A DNA stretch of 64,000 bases from Cutibacterium acnes (lineage in GTDB: Bacteria; Actinomycetota; Actinomycetes; Propionibacteriales; Propionibacteriaceae), in assembly GCF_003030305.1 (NCBI RefSeq), contig NZ_CP023676.1, positions 1,798,001 to 1,862,000 of the forward strand, given 5' to 3'. Position 1 is the stretch's first letter, and every line of letters begins with the position of its first letter. The position numbers and the translations under genes are program-made. Under the pieces are notes generated by a model that did no database searches, had not been told where the DNA came from, and saw only the letters and a list, made by a program, of their open reading frames with translations. This document shows positions 45,872 through 55,955 of this stretch, piece by piece.

Positions 45872-46990
45872 TCACTTAGGCTGGGCCTTTGAGGTGATTG
45901 TGATCTTGCCGGAGTTGATGTCGTCCTTGATCGCCTTCAGCTCGTTCTTAACGTCAGCGGGGATCTTGGAGTCGAACTCGTGGAACGGGGACAGGCCGGT
46001 GCCACCGTCTTCCAGGGAGCCGACGTACGGCTTGTTATCGAATTTGCCGTCCTTGGCAGCCTTAACCGCATCGAAGACGGCAACATCCATGCCCTTGAAC
46101 ACCGAGGTGATGATATTCGAGCAGTAGGCCGGCTGGGTCTTGCAGCCATCACCGTCAACCCAGATGGCATTGGCCTTTCCGCCAGAGGACTTCACAGCTT
46201 GCAGCGCACCGTTTCCAGCATTGCCCGCCACCGGCAGAATGATATCGGCACCCTGGTTGAGCAGTGCTTGAGCAGTAGCCTTACCACCAGAGACGTTCTG
46301 GAACGGGTTGGGCTGCGGGACGAACTGACCGTCCTGCTTCTTGACATCCCAACCGATAGCCTGAACCGACTTGTGCTTCTGCTTGTTGTAGTAGTCAACG
46401 CCCTGGGAAAAACCATCCATGAAGATGGTGACGGTCGGGATCTTCATGCCGCCGAAGGTGGCAACCTTGCCGGTCTTGGTCAGTGCGGAAGCCAGGTAGC
46501 CGGCCTCAAAGGAAGACTGGGCAGTGTTGAAGATCAGCGGTTTAAGGTTCTCAGGAGGATTCGCCGGGTTGTCGTCAACGATGGCGAACTTGACGTTCGG
46601 GTTTGCTTTGGCAGCAGCGAGGGTGGGCTTCTCGAGCAGGAACCCAACGGAGACGATGATCGAGCACTTGGCGTCCACCATGGACTGCAGGTTGGTGGCG
46701 TAGTCCTTATCGTCCTTCGACTCGACCTTGGCGGTCTTCACGCCGAGATCGCTCGCAGCCTTGTTGAGACCCTGAAGAGAGGTCTCGTTGAAGGATTTGT
46801 CGTTAAAACCAGCAGAGTCGGAGACCATACAGGCCTTAAACTCACCGGAGTTGGAGTTATCCTTCCCAGCAGCAGACGTGGAGGAACCCGCCGAGGAGCC
46901 CGTGGACGCGTCCGGAGCCTGCGCGCAGGCCGACAGTGACAAGGCTGCGGCAGCGAAAACGGCGGGAATAGCGAGGTGTAACTTCTTCAC
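45872..46990 (-). CDS. BMP-family nucleoside-binding lipoprotein
   Basis: The solute-binding part of the nucleoside importer, lipid-anchored outside the membrane. The GTG at 46990 is preceded by AGGAGG 8 bases away. The signal peptide ends in the lipobox LSAC with C22, followed by a Ser/Thr/Gly linker. The 372-residue protein shows BMP/PnrA features: VSDSAGFNDKSFNETSLQG, a FGGMKIPTVTIFMDGFSQG strand-turn and ILPVAGNAGNG. It is first in the operon and followed by the ATPase gene after about 135 bp. Confidence 0.93.
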   Translation of the reverse strand: MKKLHLAIPAVFAAAALSLSACAQAPDASTGSSAGSSTSAAGKDNSNSGEFKACMVSDSAGFNDKSFNETSLQGLNKAASDLGVKTAKVESKDDKDYATNLQSMVDAKCSIIVSVGFLLEKPTLAAAKANPNVKFAIVDDNPANPPENLKPLIFNTAQSSFEAGYLASALTKTGKVATFGGMKIPTVTIFMDGFSQGVDYYNKQKHKSVQAIGWDVKKQDGQFVPQPNPFQNVSGGKATAQALLNQGADIILPVAGNAGNGALQAVKSSGGKANAIWVDGDGCKTQPAYCSNIITSVFKGMDVAVFDAVKAAKDGKFDNKPYVGSLEDGGTGLSPFHEFDSKIPADVKNELKAIKDDINSGKITITSKAQPK

Positions 46991-47197
46991 GGACTGCCTC
47001 CTGGAGCAGACGATGATCCAACGGTGGAAAACCCGTGGGGCATGTGTCGCCGATCGGGCCATAAAACTGTAACCCCTTCGTGGAGAAATCGACACCTTAA
47101 CGGTCAAACTGGCCCCAAGAAGCGGGAGCATATCGCCTCGACCTTGGGTGGCGCCAGCAATTCATAGGGCGAGCGGGTCCATAGAGCGAACCGGGCT
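46991..47197 (-). promoter_or_regulatory. Upstream region of the nucleoside uptake operon
   Basis: About 200 bp between the BMP gene and the end of the kinase-like gene. It must carry the promoter for the six-gene operon. No clear consensus boxes were found apart from AGGAGG near the start. Confidence 0.35.
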
Positions 47198-48439
47198 TCA
47201 GGCCACCTGATTGACCAGCGCTTCAGCCGCGTCAACGATTGATAAGGTTTCGGCCTGCCAATTGTCCTCTTGACTGCGATAAGGCCCGGTAGCCAGCGAA
47301 ATCGCGACCGCCGCAGAGCGCAGTCTCAACTCAATCGGATCGACCCGCGAATCAAAGACCGGAACCCACGCTGTCAAAATCTGCCGCATGCGATCGGCCT
47401 GGGGCACATTCATACGCTGCACCGTAGACAGGTGGGCAACAAGACACGCGAGATCATCGGCCCGGCGTCCTGGCCCGACGGTGTCGACATCGAGGATTCC
47501 GCACACGTGGCCATTCCACACGTGGATCTGGCCTTCGTGAAAATCTCCATGGGTGGGTTCGTTCCCTGCCGGCACATCTGACAGCCCCTCGGTAATGATC
47601 TGGGCCATCCTTTCTAACCGTTCACTCTGGTCCGGCAGGGCAGCTGCGACCATACGGCAGTAGTGAGCAACCGATTCACTCCACGGTGACCGGCGCGGAA
47701 GGTCGCACACCTGCGGAGGTAACTGGTCGAGTAAACTAACAAGGCTCTCGGCGGTGCACGGACTTCCTGGTTCAAATAGCGCCTTGCTAAGTGGGCATCC
47801 CGGCAATTCGGTAAGAAAAAGCAGGTTGTCCTCGGTGACGCCGGCCACCCTCGGGCTCGGCACTGACGCGCGGGTCAGCAAGTCGTGGCGCGCCAGCGTC
47901 GCCTGGAAGATGCCGTCACGCAACACCTTGACATAGAAGCGTCGATTGTTGACCTCAGCGCACAGCACCGCCCGACGTCGCGGCCGATATCCGATCATGT
48001 GCAGATTGATCTGCTGGGCGCTCACCCGGGCGCCAACCAAGTTAAGGTCAGAGATGATGGCTGCCATTTGTTCGGGGTACGCCGCGCGAGAAAGTCCCGG
48101 GAGATCAGGGTCGTCAGGATAACGCCAGACGGCGACCTCCCGGGATCCGTCAACATAAATGTCAGCGCGTGAATCAGTCACTGCCGGGCCACTCGCTCGA
48201 GCACTCATGCCGAAGAGTTCTTCTCGCTCCCCCGCAGGCCACTGCACCCGAGCCTGATAGGTCGCCGTCGTGGACTGACCAGGATTCGCGTCAACGTGGT
48301 CGAGGTGCCAATCGACGAGCCCTCCACCAGCGTGCCCGACAGCTGCTTTCAACAACTCGCCGGCCTCCGGGCCAGTCAGCAAGACCGCTCCGTCGGCATC
48401 TTTTCCGGGACCGCCGAGCCATGCGGGTCGCCTCCTCAC
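47198..48439 (-). CDS. APH/maltokinase-like phosphotransferase family protein
   Basis: A 413-residue soluble protein whose C-terminal half has the aminoglycoside-phosphotransferase catalytic pattern: THGDFHEGQ (catalytic Asp), then CGILDVDTVG (metal-binding Asp), and DDLACLVAHL. An RRFYVKVLR lysine motif lies in the middle. The N-terminal 120 residues are of unknown type. Substrate is unknown; a metabolite kinase is more likely than drug resistance. The start overlaps the CNNM gene stop by 4 bp, so they form one operon. Confidence 0.75.
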   Translation of the reverse strand: MRRRPAWLGGPGKDADGAVLLTGPEAGELLKAAVGHAGGGLVDWHLDHVDANPGQSTTATYQARVQWPAGEREELFGMSARASGPAVTDSRADIYVDGSREVAVWRYPDDPDLPGLSRAAYPEQMAAIISDLNLVGARVSAQQINLHMIGYRPRRRAVLCAEVNNRRFYVKVLRDGIFQATLARHDLLTRASVPSPRVAGVTEDNLLFLTELPGCPLSKALFEPGSPCTAESLVSLLDQLPPQVCDLPRRSPWSESVAHYCRMVAAALPDQSERLERMAQIITEGLSDVPAGNEPTHGDFHEGQIHVWNGHVCGILDVDTVGPGRRADDLACLVAHLSTVQRMNVPQADRMRQILTAWVPVFDSRVDPIELRLRSAAVAISLATGPYRSQEDNWQAETLSIVDAAEALVNQVA

Positions 48440-49842
48440 GCGCTTGCCGCCTCCCGCTCAGGGCGCGGGATTGTCGACGTCCCCGCTGGCACCGTTGACG
48501 CGCCAGGCGCATCTAAGCGACGAATCCTCAGCCACGCTGCACGTAGACCATCAACCTCGGTAACCGTCAGCTCAATATTGGGATCGGGTTCAACATCCTC
48601 GTCGTTTTCATCGGGCACGTATCCAACCGGATCGAGGTGAACGTCGACCTGGGCACCCTTAGTGGGCACCTCACCGGTCTGAGCCATGAAATACCCCGCG
48701 AGAGTGTCGTAAGGCCCCTCGGGCAGTACCAGGCCAACCTTGTCGGAAAACTCTTCGAGCGTGGTTAGGCCGTCAATATCGCGCTGCCTGACGTGAGCCA
48801 GATCAGACGGTTCAACGGTGTCATACTCATCGGTAATATCGCCAACTATCTCCTCGACGAGATCCTCCAAAGTGACGATGCCAGCCGTGCCACCGTATTC
48901 GTCGAGCACAATCGCCAAATGAGCATTAGTGCGACGCATCTCGGTCAGCGCCTTAAGCGCTTTGACGGTATCGGGTAGGGAGACGACGGCACGTACCAGT
49001 TGGGATACCCGACTGGTACGAATCTGAGGGTTGAGTTCGAGCAGATCTCGAACGTGAACAAATCCAAGCACCCGATCCGCCGATCCGTCGATAACCGGAT
49101 ACCGAGAATGGGACCCGTCGCGAACCACCTGAGCCGCCTGGACAGCCTTCATTGATCCCTGCAGAAAGTCGACCTCGGTGCGCGGAACCATTACCTCGCG
49201 CAGGGACTTCTCTCCCACGGCGAAGACCTCGTCAAGGATGGTGCGCTCCTCGTCCCCCAACGTCGCCGAGGAGACGACCATGGAACGAATCTCCTCGTCG
49301 GTCACCTCTTCGCGAGCCGCAGTTGGATCACCGCCAAGGATCTTAACGACAAGGTCTGTCGAAACCCCCAGAAACCAAATGATGGGCCGGAACAGGGTAG
49401 CAATGCCATTTACCATCGGACCAAGCGCCACGGAGAATCCCTCTGCACGCTGCATCGCCAAACGCTTAGCTACAAGCTCACCTAACACGATCGAAAAGTA
49501 GGAAATAATGACCGTGATAGTGACGAGGGCGACCGTTGCAGCCACTGACGCCGACATTCCCCAGGACTCGAATACTGGCGCGAGCTCGCTGGCCAGCGTC
49601 GCACCACCAAAGGCCGAGGCGAGGAAGCCTGACAAGGTGACGCCGATTTGCACCGCAGAAAGGAAACGATTGGGATTTGATTGCAGCTTTTGAATGGAAC
49701 GACCGCGAGATCCGCGGGTCGCCGCCAACTGCTTGATCTGGGAATCGCGGAGGCTCACCAGCGCCATCTCGGCAGCCGAAAACACCCCGCCCACGAGGAT
49801 GAACAAGAGAATAAGGGCGGCGTTCTCAAAGACCTCAGCCAC
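48436..49842 (-). CDS. CNNM/CorC-family (DUF21-CBS) membrane protein
   Basis: A 468-residue protein with the DUF21 membrane domain at the N-terminus (FSAAEMALVSLRDS and several spans to about 160), and a CBS-domain pair (about 200-330; MVPRTEVDFLQ and VLDEYGGTAGIVTLEDL). A CorC_HlyC C-terminal domain (about 345-430) follows. Family members are linked to magnesium and cobalt efflux. The old name haemolysin is not meaningful here. The gene lies upstream of the APH-like kinase. Confidence 0.9.
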   Translation of the reverse strand: MAEVFENAALILLFILVGGVFSAAEMALVSLRDSQIKQLAATRGSRGRSIQKLQSNPNRFLSAVQIGVTLSGFLASAFGGATLASELAPVFESWGMSASVAATVALVTITVIISYFSIVLGELVAKRLAMQRAEGFSVALGPMVNGIATLFRPIIWFLGVSTDLVVKILGGDPTAAREEVTDEEIRSMVVSSATLGDEERTILDEVFAVGEKSLREVMVPRTEVDFLQGSMKAVQAAQVVRDGSHSRYPVIDGSADRVLGFVHVRDLLELNPQIRTSRVSQLVRAVVSLPDTVKALKALTEMRRTNAHLAIVLDEYGGTAGIVTLEDLVEEIVGDITDEYDTVEPSDLAHVRQRDIDGLTTLEEFSDKVGLVLPEGPYDTLAGYFMAQTGEVPTKGAQVDVHLDPVGYVPDENDEDVEPDPNIELTVTEVDGLRAAWLRIRRLDAPGASTVPAGTSTIPRPEREAASA

Positions 49843-49969
49843 GGGCCTTCACCATTCCTCTCTTCACAGAGGCAATAACGAAGGTGGCGTGACTATCGCC
49901 CTCCCGGTCATCGTTGTGCATAAGACAAGAATAGGAGCTCAGCCCGGCAGAACTCCACGGCAGGACGCC

Positions 49970-51118
49970 TCAGGGTGAGAGGTTGTGTCCTAAGATGTCC
50001 AGGCTCCACCACGTCGATACTGCCGAGATGACGAGGACGAACACCGCTTGAAACCATCTCGGACTCCGGTCAAGCAATCTCGCCACTGGCAGAAATGCCG
50101 GAAAAGCGGGCAGCAGAAATCGGGCCTTGGAGTTGAAGTACCCCTGCATGTGACCAACGAAGATCACGGTCACAAGCACGTATCCCGTCAACCACACCTG
50201 TTCGCGTCGAACTGCCATGACGATGCCAAGGGCGAGATACATGCACCAGGTCAGGGCGACCAAGCCGGTATACCGCCAGTCGAACGGAACGTGATCCATC
50301 CGCGAATGAAGGTCTTCCCACGTGTCAAGCAGGGTCCCCATCTCGCTCCCCCACGCCTTCTGAACAAGCAGGTAACCATTCCATCTACCAGTGCGATGAG
50401 CGACGATAACAAACCAGGTCAGCAATCCCAGCGGGCTCAACGCCATCCCGACGAAACGACGCCACCGCTGCCCCGCTTCAGCCTTCGTACACAGGCTCGT
50501 CAACCACGCGATACCGAGGACGATGCACACCGGGGCGACGGATGCCCGGAACAGACCGGCGACGCCAACGAATACGCCCGCGAGGATCCACCGTCCCGAC
50601 AGGATGGCAAGCAGCCCGAGCCCAACAAGGGCGATGAACCAGCCCTCGGTGTATCCCATCGATTCAACGACAGCACGAGGCGCAGCGCCCCAGCACGCCA
50701 CCAACAGCACCGCTGCGGTCGGTCCTGCCACTCGGTGTCCGACCGCTGTGATGACCGCAGCGGCTGTGAGGAAACCCATCTGCGCGGCAATGAGGATCGC
50801 TAAATACGGCGACATACCGGTGACAAGGATGATCACCCTGCCAAGAGCTGGGAGCCCTGGCAAAAACGCCAGATCGGATATCCAGGGATCGGTATGGCCA
50901 AACATGGGGTTGGGCCAGTGATAACCCCCAGCCGCAATGACGGAATACCACCTTCCGTCCCATCGAGTCAGCCTCGGAACGACCGGTCCGTCCGAAGCCA
51001 TCGCCGCTATGAGGGCCAGGCGTTGAGCCACCCACACGGCAAGACCGATGCCGATGGTGATGAACCACCGACGTCGGTCCACATCCTCATGACCGGCCGA
51101 AATCGGGGCTGCACTCAC
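49970..51118 (-). CDS. PIG-V-like (GT-C) mannosyltransferase family membrane protein
   Basis: A 382-residue polytopic protein with the first loop RLTRWDGRWYSVIAAGGY, the acidic-loop signature of PIG-V/GT-C mannosyltransferases. YTEGWFIALVGL follows later, with about ten spans. Such enzymes use polyprenyl-phosphate mannose on the outer face. It starts with GTG overlapping the icd stop by 4 bp, an operon pairing without an obvious functional link. Confidence 0.75.
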   Translation of the reverse strand: MSAAPISAGHEDVDRRRWFITIGIGLAVWVAQRLALIAAMASDGPVVPRLTRWDGRWYSVIAAGGYHWPNPMFGHTDPWISDLAFLPGLPALGRVIILVTGMSPYLAILIAAQMGFLTAAAVITAVGHRVAGPTAAVLLVACWGAAPRAVVESMGYTEGWFIALVGLGLLAILSGRWILAGVFVGVAGLFRASVAPVCIVLGIAWLTSLCTKAEAGQRWRRFVGMALSPLGLLTWFVIVAHRTGRWNGYLLVQKAWGSEMGTLLDTWEDLHSRMDHVPFDWRYTGLVALTWCMYLALGIVMAVRREQVWLTGYVLVTVIFVGHMQGYFNSKARFLLPAFPAFLPVARLLDRSPRWFQAVFVLVISAVSTWWSLDILGHNLSP

Positions 51119-53319
51119 AGGGATTCAATGATCGCGTTAAAAGTGGTGCTGGGACGCATGGCCTCCGCGACGAGCTCCTCGTCAGGGTGGTAGTACCCGC
51201 CCATATCGACCGGGCTGCCCTGGACCCCGTTGAGCTCCTTCAGGATCTGGTCCTCACGAGCAGCCAGCTCGGTCGCGACATCGGAGAATCGGTCGGCAAG
51301 TTCAGCATCATCATGCTGAGCAGCCAGCTCGGAAGCCCAATAGCGGGCAAGCCAGTAATGAGACCCCCGGTTGTCGCTCTGTCCGAGTTTGCGGGCCGGG
51401 GAGCGGTCGTTCTCGAGGAAAGCACCGATAGCCTTGTCAAGGGTCGCCGCAAGTATTCCCGCTTTGGTGCCCTCGCTGGTCTGGTCGATGTGCTCAAGGC
51501 AAGCACCTAGAGCGCAGAACTCGCCCAGGGAATCCCACCGCAGGTAGTCCTCAGCGACGAACTGGGCGACATGCTTGGGCGCCGAGCCTCCGGCACCAGT
51601 TTCGAACAAGCCGCCACCGGCCAGCAGTGGGACGACCGAGAGCATCTTGGCACTAGTGCCAATTTCCAGAATCGGGAAGACATCAGTGAGGTAGTCGCGC
51701 AGCACGTTGCCGGTTACCGAAATAGTGTCCTCCCCGCGGCGGATCCGCGCCAGGGTGAACTTCATAGCGTCGGCAGGGGCCAGGATGCGAATATCCAACC
51801 CCTCGTGCTCCGGCAGATAGGCCTTGACCTTCTCAATGACGCGGGCGTCATGAGCACGGTTCTTATCGAGCCAAAATACCGCCGGGGTATTGGTGATGCG
51901 TGCCCGCTCAATGGCCAAGCGCACCCAATCGCGCACCGGGATGTCACGCACCCGGCTCATGCGCCACACGTCACCGGCTTCGACCTGCTGGTTCGTCAAC
52001 ACCTCGTCACCACAGCGCACCTCAACGCGGCCGTCATGGGGGACGATGAACGTGGTGGGGTGGGAGCCGTATTCCTCCGCCTTCTGAGCCATCAGACCGA
52101 CGTTCGGGACATCACCCATGGTGGCCGGGTCGAGGGCGCCATGCTCGCGGCAGTCGTCCATAATCGCGGCGTACATGGTGGCGTAGCTGCGATCGGGGAT
52201 GCAGGCTAGCGTCTCCTGACGCTTACCTTCGGCGTTCCACATACATCCGGAATCGCGGACGACAGTTGGCATGGAAGCGTCGATAATGACGAGATTTCCG
52301 GCATGCAGATTGGTAATGCCATTGTCGGAGTCGACCATGGCCAGGGCCGGGCGAGCAGCGAAGGCAGAATCGATGGCCGCCTTAATTGCAGTCGCGCGTT
52401 CTGCGGGAAGTTTTTCGAGACGGGTATAAAGATCGCCCAGTCCAAGATCGGGATTGACGCCTACCGAGTTGAGGTCGTCACCGTATTTATCGAAGACGTC
52501 GACTAGGAAAGTGCGCACTGCATGGCCAAAGAGGACCGGATCGGAGACTTTCATCATCGTCGCTTTGAGGTGAACCGACCACAGTAGATCCTCTTCGTTG
52601 GCCTGAGCTAGGGAAGAAGCGTAGAACTCGTCAAGGGCATCAACGGACATAAAGGTGGCATCAACGATCTCACCGTCGAGAGTCTTGATGCCGCTGGCCA
52701 AGGTCGTCTCGGAACCATCGGTCCCGATGAGCACAACGTCGAGATCCTGCCCCCGGGAGACGAAGGACTCCTCGTGGTCGAAGAAGTCTCCGTGATCCAT
52801 ATGCGCGACTCGGGCCTTGACCTGGTCAGTCCACTGACCCATCCGGTGCGGGTGAGCCTTGGCGTATGCCTTGACTGCGGTGGGAGCGCGACGATCGGAG
52901 TTCCCCTGACGCAATACGGGGTTTACCGCCGAACCGAGCACGGTGGCATAGCGAGCAGCGATTTCCCTCTCCTCATCGGTGGAAGGCTTGTCTGGGAAGT
53001 CCGGAAGCTCGTAGCCCTGGGACTGCAGCTCGGCAATAGCAGCCTTAAGCTGCGGGACCGATGCCGAGATATTGGGCAGCTTGATGATGTTGGCATCCGG
53101 GGAACCGGTGAGCTCACCCAGCTCAGCTAGGTGGTCGGCAACTTTCTGATCTTCGTTCAGACGATCCGGAAACTGGGCCAGGATGCGCCCCGCCAACGAA
53201 ATATCCGAAGTCGTGATGTCAATACCCGACCCGTCGAGGAATCCCTCCACGATGGGAAGTAAGGAATATGATGCGAGGGCGGGGGCCTCGTCGATCTTGG
53301 TCCAGACGATGGTAGGCAT
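51115..53319 (-). CDS. icd: Isocitrate dehydrogenase, NADP-dependent, monomeric
   Basis: Oxidises isocitrate to 2-oxoglutarate with NADP in the TCA cycle. The ATG at 53319 follows AGGAG and gives 734 residues, the size of the monomeric class. It starts PTIVWTKIDEAPALASYSLL, with the family motifs PDANIIKLPNISASVPQLKA, KAYAKAHPHRMG and SDNRGSHYWLARYWA. It diverges from purU across 195 bp. Confidence 0.96.
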   Translation of the reverse strand: MPTIVWTKIDEAPALASYSLLPIVEGFLDGSGIDITTSDISLAGRILAQFPDRLNEDQKVADHLAELGELTGSPDANIIKLPNISASVPQLKAAIAELQSQGYELPDFPDKPSTDEEREIAARYATVLGSAVNPVLRQGNSDRRAPTAVKAYAKAHPHRMGQWTDQVKARVAHMDHGDFFDHEESFVSRGQDLDVVLIGTDGSETTLASGIKTLDGEIVDATFMSVDALDEFYASSLAQANEEDLLWSVHLKATMMKVSDPVLFGHAVRTFLVDVFDKYGDDLNSVGVNPDLGLGDLYTRLEKLPAERATAIKAAIDSAFAARPALAMVDSDNGITNLHAGNLVIIDASMPTVVRDSGCMWNAEGKRQETLACIPDRSYATMYAAIMDDCREHGALDPATMGDVPNVGLMAQKAEEYGSHPTTFIVPHDGRVEVRCGDEVLTNQQVEAGDVWRMSRVRDIPVRDWVRLAIERARITNTPAVFWLDKNRAHDARVIEKVKAYLPEHEGLDIRILAPADAMKFTLARIRRGEDTISVTGNVLRDYLTDVFPILEIGTSAKMLSVVPLLAGGGLFETGAGGSAPKHVAQFVAEDYLRWDSLGEFCALGACLEHIDQTSEGTKAGILAATLDKAIGAFLENDRSPARKLGQSDNRGSHYWLARYWASELAAQHDDAELADRFSDVATELAAREDQILKELNGVQGSPVDMGGYYHPDEELVAEAMRPSTTFNAIIESL

Positions 53320-53514
53320 GCACGAACTCCTGTGATCGAGGGGAACGCCGCTGTGCAACCCGTCAGGGCGTCTAGCGGCACTTCGTCTTAAGAATAGTGG
53401 AGGTGGTGGACATTTCTGACACACCGAAAAGGAACACCGTAGAACACCGAATTGCCGTCATCCAGTTCGCGAGATATCGCATCCGGTGTGACGAGGCCGA
53501 CTACTGTACCGGTC
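53320..53514. promoter_or_regulatory. Divergent promoter region between icd and purU
   Basis: 195 bp between outward-facing genes. Signals for both must lie here. No consensus pair or dyad stood out. Confidence 0.35.
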
Positions 53515-54366
53515 ATGTCGGAATCCCATGAGCTCGTTGTCACCTGGACTAGCCCGGATCGCCCCGGACTTGTCCATGCCGTTACCGGGGCGTGCGCCCA
53601 GGTGGGCGGAAACCTCACAGAGTGTCAGCAATTCACTAGCACCGACACCGGAAACTTCTTCATCCGGTTGCAGGTCGAGTCAGCGAGCAGCCGCGCCGAC
53701 CTCGAGTCGGCCGTCAGCGAGCTCGCCGGAAAGTGCAACGCTACTGTCCACGTCGACGAGTTGGGGCGTCCCGTCCGTACCCTCATCTTGGCCTCCAAAG
53801 CGTCCCATTGTCTGTCTCACTTGCTGTTTAACCGGGACGCTGGTCGGCTGCCAATCGACGTTGTCCAGGTCATGGCGAATCATCCTGACCTCGCCGACTT
53901 GACTGCTTTCCATAAGGTTCCGTTCCGGTGGCAAAAAGTCGACCGCGAGTCCAAGACGTCTTTCGAGCAGGAGGTATTGCGCACCGTCGGGGACCTTGAC
54001 GTCGAGCTCGTCGTATTGGCTCGCTATATGCAGATCCTTTCTCCTGAACTGTGTGAGCAACTATCAGGACGGTGCATCAACATTCATCATTCTTTCCTGC
54101 CCGGTTTCAAAGGTGCCAACCCGTACCGCCAAGCCCATTCCCGCGGGGTCAAGCTCATTGGCGCGACGGCCCACTTCGTCACTGTCGACCTCGACGAGGG
54201 CCCCATCATCGAACAGCGAGTGCAACGGGTCAACCATTCTCAGACGGTGGCTCAACTCACCGCCGTCGGCCAGGACACCGAATCTGCCACCCTTAACGAG
54301 GCCGTCCGTCTGTTCGCTGAGCACCGCACTTTCCTAGACGGAATGCGCACCGTCATCTTGCAGTAG
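53515..54366 (+). CDS. purU: Formyltetrahydrofolate deformylase
   Basis: Hydrolyses 10-formyl-THF to THF and formate, balancing the one-carbon pool and giving formate for purine synthesis. The ATG at 53515 gives 283 residues. An ACT domain (about 6-85; TSPDRPGLVHAVTGA) is followed by the formyltransferase fold with NIHHSFLPGFKGANPY (N189, H191) and catalytic D227 in DEGPIIEQ. The upstream extension of the frame lacks homology. Confidence 0.94.
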   Translation: MSESHELVVTWTSPDRPGLVHAVTGACAQVGGNLTECQQFTSTDTGNFFIRLQVESASSRADLESAVSELAGKCNATVHVDELGRPVRTLILASKASHCLSHLLFNRDAGRLPIDVVQVMANHPDLADLTAFHKVPFRWQKVDRESKTSFEQEVLRTVGDLDVELVVLARYMQILSPELCEQLSGRCINIHHSFLPGFKGANPYRQAHSRGVKLIGATAHFVTVDLDEGPIIEQRVQRVNHSQTVAQLTAVGQDTESATLNEAVRLFAEHRTFLDGMRTVILQ

Positions 54367-54544
54367 CGGTACCTCCTGACGCCTCCACCAGGGCCGTCAC
54401 CCGATCCCACATGGGGGCCACCACCTGGCCCCCATGGGCGAGGTCATTCTTGATACGAATAAGTCCCCCGGCCAACTTCGCGTCGTCACCGCGAGTAGGC
54501 TTCAAAATAGCCAAGTGTCATCGAGGACTTTCAAGGAGAGATCC

Positions 54545-55528
54545 ATGACCCAGACCCCAGTCAAGATTGCCGTCACCGGAGCTGCTGGCCAGATTTGCTA
54601 CAGCTTGTTGTTCCGCATTGCTTCCGGTTCGCTGCTCGGAGACACTCCTATCGAGCTTCGCCTTCTCGAGATCACCCCGGCCCTCAAAGCCCTTGAGGGC
54701 GTCGTCATGGAGCTTGACGACTGCGCCTTCGGCAATCTCGTGAATATCGAGATCGGTGACGATCCGAAGAAGGTCTTTGACGGAGTTAACGCCGCCTTCC
54801 TCGTCGGCGCCATGCCCCGCAAGGCGGGTATGGAGCGTTCCGATCTGCTCACCAAGAACGGGGCTATCTTCACCGCCCAAGGCAAGGCCCTCAACGACGT
54901 CGCCGCCGACGACGTCCGCGTTCTCGTCACCGGTAACCCCGCTAACACCAACGCCCTCATCGCTGCTACCAACGCGGTCGACATCCCGAACAACCACTTC
55001 GCCGCCTTGACTCGTCTAGATCACAACCGCGCCAAGACGCAGCTTGCCCGCAAGACCGGAAAGACTGTCAATGACGTCCGTCACATGACCATCTGGGGCA
55101 ACCACTCCTCCACCCAGTACCCCGACGTCTTCCACGCCGAGGTCGCCGGCCAGAAGGCAACCAACCTGGTGAACGAAGCTTGGATCGAGAACGAGTTCAT
55201 CCCAACCGTCGCCAAACGTGGCGCTGCCATCATCGACGCGCGCGGCGCCTCCTCGGCTGCCTCGGCCGCTAACGCCACCGTCGAGTGCATGCGCGACTGG
55301 ATGGGCTCCACTCCTGAGGGAGACTGGGTGTCCATGGCGATTCCGTCTGACGGCTCTTACGGCGTGCCCGAGGGCCTCATCTCTTCCTTCCCGGTGACCA
55401 TCACCAACGGCAAGGTCGAGATTGTTCAGGGTCTTGACATCGACGACTTCTCGCGCGCCAAGATCGACGCCTCTGCCAAGGAGCTGGCCGACGAACGTGA
55501 CGCCGTCAAGGAACTCGGCCTCATCTGA
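54545..55528 (+). CDS. mdh: Malate dehydrogenase
   Basis: Interconverts malate and oxaloacetate with NAD(H). In propionibacteria it links the transcarboxylase step of propionate fermentation to succinate formation. The ATG at 54545 follows AAGGAGAG and gives 327 residues. NAD loop [14 protein letters not shown], substrate arginines in [14 protein letters not shown], and catalytic H187 in [12 protein letters not shown] mark the cytosolic-type (group 2) enzyme. A strong terminator follows. Confidence 0.96.
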   Translation: MTQTPVKIAVTGAAGQICYSLLFRIASGSLLGDTPIELRLLEITPALKALEGVVMELDDCAFGNLVNIEIGDDPKKVFDGVNAAFLVGAMPRKAGMERSDLLTKNGAIFTAQGKALNDVAADDVRVLVTGNPANTNALIAATNAVDIPNNHFAALTRLDHNRAKTQLARKTGKTVNDVRHMTIWGNHSSTQYPDVFHAEVAGQKATNLVNEAWIENEFIPTVAKRGAAIIDARGASSAASAANATVECMRDWMGSTPEGDWVSMAIPSDGSYGVPEGLISSFPVTITNGKVEIVQGLDIDDFSRAKIDASAKELADERDAVKELGLI

Positions 55529-55538
55529 TCGACCCGAC

Positions 55539-55576
55539 GAACGGGCCCGGAAAACGTCAAGTTTCCGGGCCCGTTC
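55539..55576 (+). terminator. mdh terminator
   Basis: A perfect 15-bp stem (GAACGGGCCCGGAAA with TTTCCGGGCCCGTTC) and an 8-base loop, 10 bp after the mdh stop. A weak T content follows. Confidence 0.8.
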
Positions 55577-55955
55577 TGCGCGTCACGGCGTGAAACTTCG
55601 ATGGTTTCGGCCGGTAACCGAGCGTCGAGAGAGATGCACCACACTTGTGCACGAATGTGCAGTACATCGTGGTTCCTGAGTTGTCGATAATGATGCTTAC
55701 TACACTGCCATAAAGCGGTTTTAAGCCTTATCTAAAGGGTTAGCGCGCAGTGGCAAAGGCCACAATTAAGGCATCCGCAGAAATGCACATTAGTGCACAC
55801 ACAGGCATGCCTTAACTGCACCTCGGACCCGTTCTAGTTGTTGCTCTAGACGAGCGACTACCACCATTTCTATGGTCGATGCATCAGATGTCCTGATGTC
55901 CACCGCAAGGAGGCGGATCTCCCCCAGGACTCCACACCCGAAGGAGCCAGCAGCC
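55577..55955 (+). promoter_or_regulatory. pduP upstream region with concentric palindrome
   Basis: A nested dyad is centred between 55790 and 55791: outer arms TTAAGGCAT (55766-55774) and ATGCCTTAA (55807-55815), inner arms TGCAC (55784-55788) and GTGCA (55793-55797). A second dyad, CATCAG-5-CTGATG, lies at 55882-55898. More TGTGCA sequences occur near 55648-55661. Together they look like binding sites for dimeric regulators of the aldehyde dehydrogenase gene. No gene is present in the gap. Confidence 0.55.
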
